A stretch of DNA of 64,000 nucleotides from Ascaphus truei (lineage: Eukaryota; Chordata; Amphibia; Anura; Ascaphidae), in contig WSYH01000213.1 in NCBI GenBank assembly GCA_036426205.1, positions 99,501 through 163,500 on the forward strand. The letters run 5' to 3'. Positions 12,355-23,299 of the stretch are shown in pieces. The notes below the pieces were generated by a model. The model was not told where the DNA came from, did not search any database, and worked only from the letters and a program-made list of their open reading frames with translations. Position 1 is the stretch's first letter; every line of letters begins with the position of its first letter. The translations under genes were made by a program, and so were the position numbers.

Positions 12355-12690
12355 TTTTTTATTTGATGCATGTATTTATTTTTTTGTAGGTTGCTAATTG
12401 ACTGACAGAGTGACAGACCATGCCCACAGGCAATTTTTGGATTAAAATGTAATGTGTTTTTAATTTGAGGCTTGTTTTGGTGATTAACAGGTTGCATATT
12501 GCCTGGCCTAGTGGCAGCTCATGCCCACAGAGCATGGTGTGCCACTGTGCCAATCAATTGTTGTTGTTTTTTGGCATTTGTTGATTAAAATTCAATGTGT
12601 TTTTAATTTTAGGCTTGTTTTGGTGATTGGTAGGTTGTATATTGCCTGCATTGTGGCAGCTCTTGCATTTGTAATGGGGGTTTTTCCTAT
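12355..12690 (+). repeat. Diverged tandem repeat, period about 125 bp
   Basis: The block AGGCTTGTTTTGGTGATT with GGTTGCATATTGCCTG and GTGGCAGCTC recurs at about 12,465-12,530 and 12,611-12,666, with a weaker first copy from 12,385. Confidence 0.55.
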
Positions 12691-12747
12691 GTAATACTGT
12701 GTTTTATTTTGGGCCTGTTTTTTTTTTTAGCTTGACCATTTATTGCT

Positions 12748-12795
12748 ATAGTGTTAAAGCATGCTCATATTTATATAGGCATGCTTTAACACTAT
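12748..12795. repeat. 17-bp perfect inverted repeat
   Basis: ATAGTGTTAAAGCATGC at 12,748-12,764 is mirrored exactly at 12,779-12,795 with a 14-base loop. Confidence 0.9.
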
Positions 12796-12999
12796 GCCAA
12801 TCAATGGGTAGTAGGGGTAGTGTCCCCGGTAGGGTGGTTAGGCCTCCTTGGTTGGTAGTGGGGAACCCACCCTGGGGCTATTACCCTCAATCTGCCCTCA
12901 ATAAACCTGGTAGTTTGCCCCTTCATTGCCTTAGTGTTTAGTCGCTAAGGTAATTAAGCTGCTTACATTTTATTTTTTATTAATAGTGTGCGTGTGAAC

Positions 13000-13420
13000 A
13001 AGGGGTCTCCTGAGCTGAACCACATTGATTTTAGCCCCGGGGACCCCCTGCTTCCTGAGATACAGGCCCCAGTATGGGGTGCTGGTATCTCCGCTATTTT
13101 AAAATCCTGTGCGTCACGTGACCGGAGATTTTTTCTTTGGGGGGGTGGTCGATACTAGTGTGCAGGAGCAGGGGGTCTTATGATCTGAACAGAGTTGATT
13201 TCAGCCTCGGGGGCCCCCTACTTCCCAAGATACATGCCCCTTTATGGGGTGCTGGTATCTCCTGCAATGTTAAAATCCCACGGTCATGTGACCCACAAGA
13301 TTTTAACATGGCGGGGATACTGGCACCTCATAACGAGGCCTTTAACTTGGAAAATAGGGGGTCCCTGGACCAGAAATAAATGCGGTTCAGCTCCGGAGAC
13401 TCCCTGCTACAATACTATAA
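13000..13420 (+). repeat. Diverged tandem repeat containing GAGCTGAACC...GGGGACCCCCTGCTTCC
   Basis: Three related blocks (about 13,010, 13,175 and 13,345) share an 'opened with (A)GCTGAAC, then TTGATTT, GCC, CGGGG(A/G)CCCCCT, CTTCC(T/C)' pattern and a GATACA(G/T)GCCCC...GGGGTGCTGGTATCTCC core. A relic occurs at 10,905-10,950. Probably an internal region of an old non-autonomous transposon. Confidence 0.5.
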
Positions 13421-13798
13421 TATTAAATTAAATAAAACCTCCATGGTCACCTGTTAGAGGCACGCAGGTAGAGTGACTGATTCAGTCTATCTCTTACTGC
13501 GTGTCTCTTACAGACTGGTAGACCCGGTAGGATTCACACCGCAGGGACCCCTGTTGTGTTAATATGATGGGCCATTAGTCTGCCACAGACTACCATGCTT
13601 GGTATTTGGCAAAATTGCTAAAATCCAGATCGAGATGTGGTCGGACAATGACCGCTGCATCTGTATGTAACCATTTACTGTCACTCCAAATATTTTGAAA
13701 TGCATATTTGTACAAACATACATTCAAACACGGCAAATAGTTGCAAGATATTACTTCACAGGAGCTGTGACCTGTTTCAAACCATATGTCATCTAGAG

Positions 13799-14149
13799 CA
13801 GGGGTGCGCAAACTGGGGGTTGCGGCACAAGACTTTAATTGGGGGAGTGGCTGTTTCAGAGGTCCCGCGCTCTTCCCCAAACCATTCAAATTAAATGCTG
13901 GGGAGTGCACGAAGCCTCTGTAACTCACTTACCTTCTCTCCGTCTTCGGGCGACACGTCACCATAGCAACGCGGAATCAAATAACCCCGTCGCCATGTAA
14001 ATGCACTGTCAAATGCTGCCGCTGGGGCAATGTGACATGACTGCACGGCGTCATTTGACACCGAATACCAGGTAGGGGTAGGGGGGGGGGCGCGGGCACT
14101 GGGACTGAGCAGGCAGAGGGGCGAAGGGTCAAAAGTTTGCACACCCCTG
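13799..14149. mobile_element. Non-autonomous hAT transposon (MITE), 351 bp
   Basis: The element begins CAGGGGTGCGCAAACT and ends AGTTTGCACACCCCTG, a 16-bp terminal inverted repeat with one mismatch. It is flanked by an 8-bp target duplication, ATCTAGAG (13,791-13,798) and ATCTAGAA (14,150-14,157), one mismatch. An 8-bp duplication and a CAGGG(G/T) terminus are the hAT signature. The GC-rich interior has no transposase. Confidence 0.9.
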
Positions 14150-14157
14150 ATCTAGAA

Positions 14158-14743
14158 AACTTTTATTATCAACATGTATACAGTAAATGTCATCTAAATA
14201 CTTTGAAAAAAAACATTGGCCTTTTATCTGTTTAATGAATCAAAAGTTGTAATAATAATAATAGCAATTTTTAACATACTATTATTGTTTCAAAACAAAT
14301 AATTAGCACCCCTTATAAGTAATGCGCCTTGGAAGGTTGTAGAAAACAGCATTTGCTTTCTTAATGAAGTCAACAAGTCAATGTACTAAATATACAGTAG
14401 TAAAACATAATCAGTGGGTTACCATGCAGTTCTGTCAGAGAGATGTGAAGAGAAATAATTATTTGTTTGTTACATTAAAATATCTTAGTAAATAATAGAG
14501 ACACACAATACTGAATGTCTAGTAATTATATATAAAAACTATGCTATTGTATAAAAATATCGGAAAGAGGGAAATACAGTGCAGTTCATAGTCCCATATT
14601 CACTAAATGGTGCTACACTTTAGTACATCCTAATTCCTTAACATTATTTATTGTATATGGGCCATAGCATTTAAACAGATGCCAGATGTACTAAGCTCTG
14701 GTAGGCGCTTTAACCTAACTTTAACACAAATTAAAGTCAGGTT
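14158..14743. other. No feature recognised
   Basis: AT-rich spacer. Confidence 0.5.
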
Positions 14744-14790
14744 AAGTAGCACTGGGTTAACATTAGCCTAACCTTAACCCAGTGCTACTT
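14744..14790. repeat. 17-bp perfect inverted repeat
   Basis: AAGTAGCACTGGGTTAA at 14,744-14,760 pairs exactly with 14,774-14,790 across a 13-base loop. Confidence 0.9.
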
Positions 14791-15344
14791 CTTTAAATAA
14801 TGTATAGCTACATTTTTATGACCGTTGGTACTAATAATATTCAAAAGCAGCCATCGCACTAACATCGCATATCCACAAAAGGCCATTCAGGGTAACGAAT
14901 GGAATTAATGTTAGGTTATGTACTGTACAGTAGGTCATACTTAAAAGTGGGATTACTCCCATGCAGAGCCTGAAATGTGAGTTTTGCAGAAGAGAGAGAG
15001 GTAGGTGGAGAGAGCCACATTGTTAAAGTTCAAAGTATAACCCCAAACATACCTTTAGACAACACGCTGAGAGAAGCGCACCTGAGATACCTGGGATACA
15101 TGTTAATGTGGATATGCAAAGTATATTTAAATGACTTCACTTAGCATATATCCACGGTAGAGATGAAGCAAGACTTACTGTTTTCAGCACTGGGGAAAGC
15201 CACACGACTGCAATTGCCCAGGTTTCGAAGGATTATCGCGGTTTCGTTGCAAGCCAAAAGCATGGACCACCTGCAGCGAAGCATCTGCGGACCTGTGGCT
15301 TTAAGCTTTTAAGCTGCAACTCCAAAGACAGCAAGTCTTGCTAC

Positions 15345-15708
15345 TAATGCAATGGCCGTTATTCGAACACTTCACGCGTCATGTACATCGGAATCCCGAT
15401 TTGAAACCGCGGGATGAATTCCAGCCTTCCCGCACTAAGATGCGAGCACGGCGAGTGCAGAAAAAACGAATTTTAGTGTTCTGGCTTTTAAAAACATGAA
15501 ATTGACACAGTAGCACAGTAGTACAGTACTGTACACATTACAATTCATCCATTTTATTGCAAACGAAGAAACAGAATCCATGAAATTCAAACAAAACATC
15601 TGCGATAAGCGCGGGTGCCTGGGGCGATTGACCACGTTCATGCTGCATGGGGAACAGCAGAGAACTCAAAATCTGCGCCGTGATGTGTTCGAATAACGAC
15701 CGCTGCAT
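15345..15708. mobile_element. Non-autonomous DNA transposon candidate with about 28-bp TIRs
   Basis: The left end reads TGCAATGGCCGTTATTCGAA then CACTTCACG; the right end (15,676-15,708) is its near complement, CGTGATGTGTTCGAATAACG then ACCGCTGCA. The interior has a GC-rich start, AT-rich middle and no transposase. I could not fix the target duplication, so the superfamily is open. Confidence 0.55.
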
Positions 15709-15776
15709 CAGTATATCTGTATGTCAGCTGTGTTCCTTTTTGCACAGATGTCTCTTCACATGTTATCTAAAGGTGT

Positions 15777-15869
15777 TCTCTCTCTCTCTAATCCTCTCTC
15801 TCTCCTCTCTCTCTCCTCTCACTCTCCTCTCTCTCTCCTCTCTCTCTCCCCCTCCCCCCCTCTCTCTCT

Positions 15870-15906
<37 letters not shown>
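15777..15906. repeat. (CT)n microsatellite with CCTCTC and CCCTCC interruptions
   Basis: About 130 bases of pyrimidine repeats. Open frames through it are artefacts of the repeat. Confidence 0.95.
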
Positions 15907-15909
<3 letters not shown>

Positions 15910-16079
15910 CAGACTTTTTTTTAAACCAACCTGGTCTTTTTGGTCAGATAATCACTGGCATAGCTCACATGCACTTATGTACAGTACTGTTTTGACTGAG
16001 CACGAGCACTTATTGTTTTATCAAATTAGCTTTATTGGCATGACGAAAGAACATTTCAGTATTGCCAAAGCGTGAATAA

Positions 16080-17030
16080 TAGGGGTGGGGGACAATGATT
16101 ACATGAATACTAGGGGGGAAAGGGTATAATGGTTAATTATTGGGGGTAGAGTATAATGATTACATGGGTAACAGTTTCACACAGGGATGTGGGGGTTAGT
16201 GGTCGTCTCAGTCTGTGGCAGGTGCTGATATAGTGTGCAGCCAATTCTGCTGTGGTTTCATCTTCTCCCAGGAGGATCGCTATTTTTTTGTTCTCTTCTA
16301 TATCACTTTGTGTTGTATTTGTTTATGGTCACTGTCTCTCCATGAGAGTAAAGACTGTGGGCGATTAAGCTTCAGGCTGAAAGCTGTTGATCCTGGACAT
16401 TTTTGTCTGTCCTTGTGACCGAAGTGACTCTCTGTGTATCAAGAAAAAAAGTAGAAAATGGATGTGATGGAATAAGACTGGACCTCCCAATGATATAGAA
16501 GGGAAAAATATCATAGTACAGATCAATTTTATAGTTAAAAATACATAGGCAGTGAGCTACAAACAATTCACATACTCCCAAAGGTTCACAGGCAATTTAA
16601 TCACTTAGGGTCCCGCTATTCTGGCATCTCAATTAAGGTACAGATAAATACATTATTAGCCCATTTATTTTTGGACAAATGATTGCTATGTATTGAGTGT
16701 TCTTTTCTCTATGTGTGATTATTCTGTGGATGTGTTTTTATGTCATTTTGTTGGCTGTAGTTGTATTTTTGTTTTGGCTTGATTAGCGTTTTTAATTAAT
16801 GATTTCTTGTGTTGGCTCCTTGATTTTAAGTGTTGTGTTGGAGAGTGGATTTAATAATGAATTGATTTTGTTGGCTAATGTTTGAAATTAATTAATTGAA
16901 TTGTTGGTTACTGCTTCTTTTTATTTAATTGGTTGACTACTGTTTTTAATTATTGAATAGTGTTTTTTAGGTGCTTGTGTTGTTGAATTTTGGTCTTCTT
17001 GCTTTTGGATTAGAGTTATCATTGAGTGCT
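16080..17030. other. No feature recognised
   Basis: AT-rich with T/G-rich stretches (16,680-17,030). Nothing coding. Confidence 0.45.
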
Positions 17031-17287
17031 ATAATGGCTTATCATGCCAGACACCCGTGGGGCTGACCCGGGGATACCCAGACAACTGCGGGGACCACCT
17101 GGGGACCCCTTGTGAGGCCCACGAACACCTGCAGGAACCACCTGAGGACCCCCGGACACCCGTGGGGACCACCCAGGGACACACGCCAGACTATGTTATC
17201 AATATTGTATGAAATTAAATAAAAATGATTTTATTTGGGGGTACAGGGTGTGGGTTATATATTGGTGCTTAATACATATTGTAATGT

Positions 17288-17412
17288 TTATTGGGGGCAG
17301 AGAGGGGGAGTGGAAGGCCAAGTATCCCCTTCACTCACCCCCTCTGCCCCCAATAAAGCTGCTGTTGACCCTTAACCCCTTCATTGCCTTAGTGGTTAGC
17401 CGCTAAGGTAAT
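17288..17412. repeat. Two adjacent hairpins
   Basis: TATTGGGGGCAGAGAGGGGG pairs with the complementary CCCCCTCTGCCCCCAATA at about 17,338-17,355. Next to it CATTGCCTTAGTGGTTAGCC, then GCTAAGGTAATG, forms a second hairpin, closely matched by a copy at 12,925-12,955. This suggests a shared repeat family. Confidence 0.65.
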
Positions 17413-17429
17413 GAAGTTGACTGTAAATT

Positions 17430-17876
17430 CATTTTTCTTGCATGAGATTGATGCCAGGGGTCTCAGGTGCTGATATTAATTGATATCCACTCCGGAGACT
17501 CCCGGCATCAACCCGATGCAGGAAAAATACTTTTTTTCCCCCTAAGTGCCGTCTCGTCGCTTATCGGAAGCTTCTCACCACCTTCTTGCCAACTTTTCCT
17601 GGCGAGACGATTTAGAGAAGAAATCACAATTCTAGAGCGGTGAATAGCCTCAATAAGCTTATCGGGGCAACTAGATTGCGAGAGTTCGACAAGCTGGCGA
17701 TAAGCAGCGATAAATGGCTTCTCGCCGCGCGTTTGGCGATTTTTTTTCCCCGGCAAAAAAATATACCGAAATGCTCCCTTATCACCAACTTATCAGGGCT
17801 TACTGAATAGCAGTAGGCTTTTTGTTGGCAATAAACAGGTGATAAGTGACTTATCGCTGCTTACGGCATGAGGCCC
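17430..17876. mobile_element. Second copy of the TTATCG foldback family
   Basis: Contains a hairpin of TTTTTCTTGCATGAGATTGA...GATGCAGGAAAAA (17,430-17,530), followed by many CTTATCG/CGATAAG words, ending TTATCGCTGCTTACGGCATG then AGGCC. Blocks match the element at 6.9-7.3 kb in opposite order. Another short relic (19,706-19,800) has GATAAGGGCTTACAGAATAGC. Confidence 0.5.
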
Positions 17877-18499
17877 TGTGTCTGAATTCGGGAAGACGGT
17901 CTTAAATGGACAAGCAGCTGAATCACAAAGATTTTGTGATTCAAGCACTAGAGGAGTACTCCACTCAGGACTACAAACAAAAATAAAGTGGTTACAAGAG
18001 CAATGTTATTTGAAGCTATTCATTGGTGTTTCACAATATTCATCAAGTACCATCTTCACAGAAAAATCACACCATATCACAGCTTATCTGCATGTATTTT
18101 TCTCCTGATTTGATGCAATATCTCCCACATTTAGAGAGAGAAGTAACGTGAGATTGATTCCTTGGAGATATACAAATAAATATTTTGAATAATTGTAACA
18201 TATTTGTATATTTACCAGGCATCACTGTTTCTCGAGTATCTTTTTTAGGTATCATTGGTCTCTCTTTTTTTCTCTCTCCCTCTCTTTTCTCTTCTCTAAA
18301 TGAATGTCTCAGAAAGATGAATAGCCTGCAAATATGTAATTTATCGGGTTTTCCTAATCTGCATATCATAAAGAATTGCACAGCTAGAAGCAACTGTGTC
18401 CAAAAACACAGTACACCTAATGAATACAGCGAGATAAAATTCTGTGATGAAACAGCTGTTTTTTTAATGACAATGCCATTATCACAGATTGATGAATAG

Positions 18500-19262
18500 A
18501 TTCCATAGAGCCGAACTGGAGTGCAGCAATGGTCAGACACCATTTACCTGCCCCAGTTTCTATAGAGAAATTACATCCTACTCTGATTCTACTACTGTAC
18601 CTTACACAATTTAGTGTCATCAGCAAAGATGGAGACTTTACTCTCTATGCCAACCTCAAGGTCATTAATACACATATTAAAAGCAGGGGTCCCAGTATCA
18701 ATTACGGTGGAACTCCACTCAGAACTTTAGCAACTTGGAAAGTTTGCATTTATGACAACCCTCTGTTGTCTATCTTTCAACCAGTTTTCAATCCAGGTGC
18801 AAATATTTTTACAGAGTCCAATTTACTTTATTTTGTTCACTAACCACTTGTGTGGAACAGTACAAAGAGCCTTTCAAAATCTAAGTAGACCACTTCAACT
18901 GCATTACCATGGTCTAAATTCCTACTTAACTCCTAAAAGAAACTAATAATGTTAGTTTGGTATGACCTGTCCTTCATAAATTCATGCTGACTATTACTAA
19001 TAATTTTTTTTTCCATTTGGTATTGCTGAATATTAACCCGTACTAAAACTTCACGTAGCTTCCCCACTATTGATGTAAGGGTTACAGGTCTGTAATTCCC
19101 CGGTTGTGATCTTGCTCCTTTTTTTAAATATAGGCACCACATTTGCTTTAAACCAACCTTGTGGTACTAAGCCTTTATTGATGTTTATACTGTAAGTGAA
19201 GTCACCCTGTTTGATAAAATAATATGAAATAAACATAAATAGTTTTGTGGTGAATGATCTCA
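18500..19262 (-). pseudogene. CR1-like LINE reverse transcriptase remnant
   Basis: Minus-strand frames give, in order, GWFKANVVPIFKK, PGNYRPVTLTSIVGKL, QHEFMKDRSYQTNI, then after decay a SGVPP...GPLLL block (normally SGVPQGSVLGPLLF) and a degenerate ADDTKL block near 18,620. These are RT motifs 1-5 of CR1/L2-type LINEs. Several stops and frame changes show it is inactive. The endonuclease upstream and the 3' UTR are missing. Confidence 0.7.
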
Positions 19263-19264
19263 CA

Positions 19265-20220
19265 CAGTGCTTATTTGTTTAAGTATGGTACTGTTTTCTG
19301 TAAGCCGTTTATCTCTAAATTCACCTGGGTGTCTATGTACAGTATCACGACAAAAAGGGAAAATAAAACCCTGCTCCATATCATTCAAAACACTTCTTGG
19401 GGGATTCTGCCTGATTTACCTGCTCCATTGTGAGTAGTCATTCTGGGATTTATTTCACTTGTTTGCATTTACTGCACTACAATATTGTATGTGATTTTCT
19501 TTCTTTTTTATTTGGTATCTACCACCGCTCCCCTTACGTTTGGAGATACAGTACATTTTTAGAATTGGTTGGCATACCTGATCTACGAGATTTGCAGTTT
19601 TTGACAAAAAAGCAAGTTGGAGGCTTTCTTAACAAACCAATTGAATTACTAGAGCCAGAGTGTTGCTGCTTCTAAAAAATGTCTTTTAGACACGACTTGG
19701 ACATACGATAAGGGCTTACAGAATAGCAAAGGATGCCAATCGGAAAGGGCACTTTAGAAGCGGTTTGTTACACTTTGGAGCTACTAAAATAGACCCCATA
19801 ATATCCAACCAAATCTGATAAAGAGATAACTGAGTACTGCACATTATGAGTAATTTCAATAAGAATAAAAAATATTAAATTATAGATTTTAGCGTTCTGG
19901 AAAAGAGAATAGTTTTGTAGCAGCATAACATTTTCAATCTATAAATATAAAATTAGTTTTAGTATCTAAATAGAAATCAATGTCAGCGTTTATAAACAGG
20001 CACAGCTGTGTGGAATCAAAAACTGCTGACATTTGTGAATTAGAATGGCTGTCATACATGGATTTGCAAAGCCAATTATTTTCAAACAGAATGTAACAGC
20101 CATGTGAGAATTATATTTTATTTAATATTTTACTTTTTTTCTCACACTGATGGGTAATATCACTTCTTACATGCTTGTTATATTTTACTTCTACCATTTA
20201 TAGTATAGGGACTTTTGTAA
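19265..20220. other. No feature recognised
   Basis: AT-rich. A MITE relic lies at about 19,700-19,800. Confidence 0.45.
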
Positions 20221-20394
20221 TCTTTACTGTCTCTACCGCGGCTTTCCGCAGTAGAGAAAGAGAGAACTAACATGAGTGTTGGGGGCGGGTAGTAGGGAAC
20301 AATGCTCTTACCTTATCTGGCTTTTTCTTCAGGAGCGGTAAGTCTGTAGCATAGATAGTTTTATTTATGTGTAGCACTAAGGTTCCGGTGACCC

Positions 20395-21060
20395 TTTCTC
20401 AACTCTGCGCGTGCCAGGGAGGGCTGTGTGGGCGGCTGTGTCGTCGGGGGCACCCGGTGACTGCAGATGCAGGGCGCTGCCATGTTGGTTCAGTTTGCGC
20501 ATGCGCAGGGGCCCGAGAGCTGCGGGGGTCCTTGTAGGGAACTTGGGCATGCACAGTGGAAAGCACGCAAAGCGGGACCAATGAGGAGTCTGGGACTACG
20601 ATTCCCATGAGCCTCTGGATAGTCACGTGTCCCCGGAGAGCTAATAGGTTTGTGAGACTGTGGCTGACAGGATAGGGAAGTGTGCAGCTGGGACCACGCT
20701 TCTCAGAGGAGACTGGGAAAGCAAGGGGAGAGGAGGTGCGTGAGTGCAGGGGTCAGGGACCCACTGCATAGGCCAGTATTCCCACTAGGCCCAAGTGCAG
20801 GCCCTGAGACATCACTAGCTTGTGGTTGCTGCAGGAAACAGCCATTAGATAGGTACTTTGCCTGATTAGTATGTAGAGCTAGTCAGGGACTCAGCGCTGT
20901 GGTGAGGAGCCTGTCATCATTACAGGCTATTGGAAGTCACGGCATGTGGAAGCCTCTCCTGCAGTGGTGAACTTCTTGTGAGAGACTACGCTGGATCTGC
21001 GGATCCTACGCTGGATCTGCGGATCCTTTTTGAAGAATCAGCGACCGGGGTATTGGAAAG
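20395..21060 (+). promoter_or_regulatory. GC-rich promoter-like block
   Basis: Within 130 bases are an NRF1-type palindrome TGCGCATGCGCA (20,496-20,507), GACCAATGAGG (CCAAT box, about 20,577), an ACTACGATTCCCATGAGCC motif like the ZNF143/THAP11 site (20,595-20,613) and TCACGTG (E-box, about 20,622). CpG density is well above the surroundings. Downstream there is an exact 20-base duplication around 20,989-21,026. No coding exon was recognised, so this may be the promoter of an unseen gene or of an LTR element. Confidence 0.4.
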
Positions 21061-21266
21061 CCGGCAGGTATTTAACACGTGCACCAACAAACCGGTACCT
21101 TACAGGTGCAGATCCCGCCTTAGGGGGTGGTGGGTTCCTTGGGGACACTTGGGAGGTTAAGTGACCAAGTGTCTGGTCGGTTATACTGGACACGGAGTGG
21201 GATATACACGGTGGTGGGGGAACACTACTCAAGGTGACGTGTGGCAGAGGCCACTGGTATATCAAG

Positions 21267-21269
<3 letters not shown>

Positions 21270-21306
<37 letters not shown>

Positions 21307-21331
21307 CATGTATTCTATATAGTAAAGTATT

Positions 21332-21370
<39 letters not shown>
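21270..21370. repeat. Two (TA)n microsatellites
   Basis: TA runs at about 21,270-21,302 and 21,337-21,370, separated by 35 bases. Confidence 0.95.
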
Positions 21371-21373
<3 letters not shown>

Positions 21374-21479
21374 AGCTGTTATGGTTGTTCTTGTTCAGGT
21401 GAATCTCACATATTGGGGATCCTGGCCAAGTGGAGGCGCTGCCCGTCATATTGTTGCCCCAGGCTCCCAGTAGTGGAGG

Positions 21480-22480
21480 CTCAGATCTCTGTGAGCCAGC
21501 AGGTAAAGATAGCACCAGTAGACCCGTCTAGTCAGAGGATAGAGGGCTAAATATGTAACACCTCTTTCCCCCCAGCAAACAGAAGAGGGCCACTCCAAAG
21601 GGATCCAATGTCTATTTAGATGTTGTTTATGTGCAGGAGATGCTCAGTGCCTTAATTGTATCTTGTTTCTCAGGGTGCTGGGATTTGTGCAGGGCTGGTA
21701 GGGTTAGCATTTAGAAAAATGATAGAGGGGGCACCAGGAACTTTTACTTTTATTACTCTGGAAAAACATACAAACTTATTCCTTAGGGTGCTCATGCAAC
21801 ATTCTCCAGAGGCACCTTCTTTCCTTTGTTGTCACTATCTGTAGCAATCCAATGCCTGGCCGTGGGCTGTTTGTTCCCTAAGCAGGGATCCCTAGGCAGG
21901 GTTCCCTCTTGCATGAAGATTCCCACCCTAAAAGAGCTACTCTTGAGTGATACTCTGAGGCCCTTACTGAGAAACCTCTTATAGAGTACCTGGCCATCCC
22001 CTCTTGTGGGTGGAACATGCCTTAGGGCCATATAGAGGAGCCCTAGTATTTAGGAGTGACACTTTCCCTAAACTAGAAAATAACAAATCAGTCCTCACAC
22101 TACCACACATAAGTACCGACTTACAAGACTGACACTATATACATTGAGATCCCCGTCTCTGACTCCTCCTGGGATCTGAACTAAAATGTTTATATATTTC
22201 TATATCTTTTAAGATTTTATGTTCACTAGTGTGTACATAAGATGTTTTTTTATGTATAAAGAAATTCAGCCTCCTATTTATAACTAATATTTTAGTTATA
22301 GACAATATATAGTACTCTATGAAATATCATTTCTTTTGCTTTATGATTTATACAATGAGTCAGATATACTTTTTTTTAGTTTTATTCTGTCTTACTATGT
22401 TCCTCCTATTGTGTGTGTGTGTGTGTGTGTGTACACACATTATATTGACTAGTTTTTTATATAACAAAGATACGCCCTTT
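21480..22480. other. No gene recognised; short (GT)n at 22,410-22,432
   Basis: Has GC-rich patches (21,840-22,060) like those in LTR leaders, but without paired ends or coding motifs. Confidence 0.4.
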
Positions 22481-22483
22481 CCT

Positions 22484-23285
22484 CTGTTGCTCGACTGCTA
22501 AAACTCTGACTCAGGCCCTCATTCTCTCCCATCTTGATTACTGTAACCTCCTGCTGTCCGGCCTTCCTGCCTCTCACCTGTCTCCCCTACAATCTATCCT
22601 AAATGCTGCTGCTAGAATCACTCTACTCTTTCCTAGATCTGTCTCAGCATCTCCCCTCCTGAAATTCCTCCCCTGGCTTCCAATCAAATCCCGCATCTCA
22701 CACTCCATTCTTCTCCTCACTTTTAAAGCTTTACACTCTTCTGCCCCTCCTTACATCTCAGCCCTAATTTCTCGCTATGCACCATCCCGACTCTTGCGTT
22801 CTGCTCAAGGATGTCTTCTTTCTACCCCCTTTTTATCTAAAGCCCTCTCCCGCCTTAAACCTTTTTCACTGACTGCCCCACACCTCTGGAATGCCCTTCC
22901 CCTCAGTACCCGACTAGCACCCTCTCTATCAACCTTTAAGACCCACCTTAAGACACAATTGCTTAAAGAAGCATACGAATAGCACTGTGAACATTCTGAA
23001 CACATGATACATAAAGCTTGGCCCCCTGCAGACGCACTTACCAGAACTCCCTCCTACTGTCTCTGTACGTTCTCCCTACCTACCAATTAGATTGTAAGCT
23101 CCTCGGGGCAGAAACTCCTCTTCCTTAATGTTATGTTTATGTCTAAAGCACTTATTCCCATGATCTGTTATTTATATTATCTGTTATTTATTCGATTACC
23201 ACATGTATTACTACTGTGAAGCGCTATGTACATTAATGGCGCTATATAAATAAAGACATTCAATACAATACAATACAATACAATA
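22484..23285 (+). mobile_element. L2/CR1-type LINE, 3' 0.8 kb
   Basis: 5'-truncated LINE. Positions 22,490-22,981 read as the last 160 or so residues of an RT protein: LSHLDYCNLLLSGLP, then LNAAARIT, WLPIKSRI, LTFKALHSSAPPYIS, HLWNALP and a LLKEAYE end. These are hallmark C-terminal motifs of the jockey/L2/CR1 group. The 3' UTR ends in the GCGCTATGTACATTAATGGC-type stem-loop, AATAAAG and an (ACAAT)n tail. It has inserted into or beside the Penelope-like RT on its right. The 8.9-9.3 kb copy is the same family. Confidence 0.75.
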
Positions 23286-23299
23286 TTTCTAGTGTGTTT

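Noticed and set aside
15647..16075. 142-residue open frame with Ser-Leu-Pro tracts
   Set aside because: Created by the CT microsatellite; no domain on either side.
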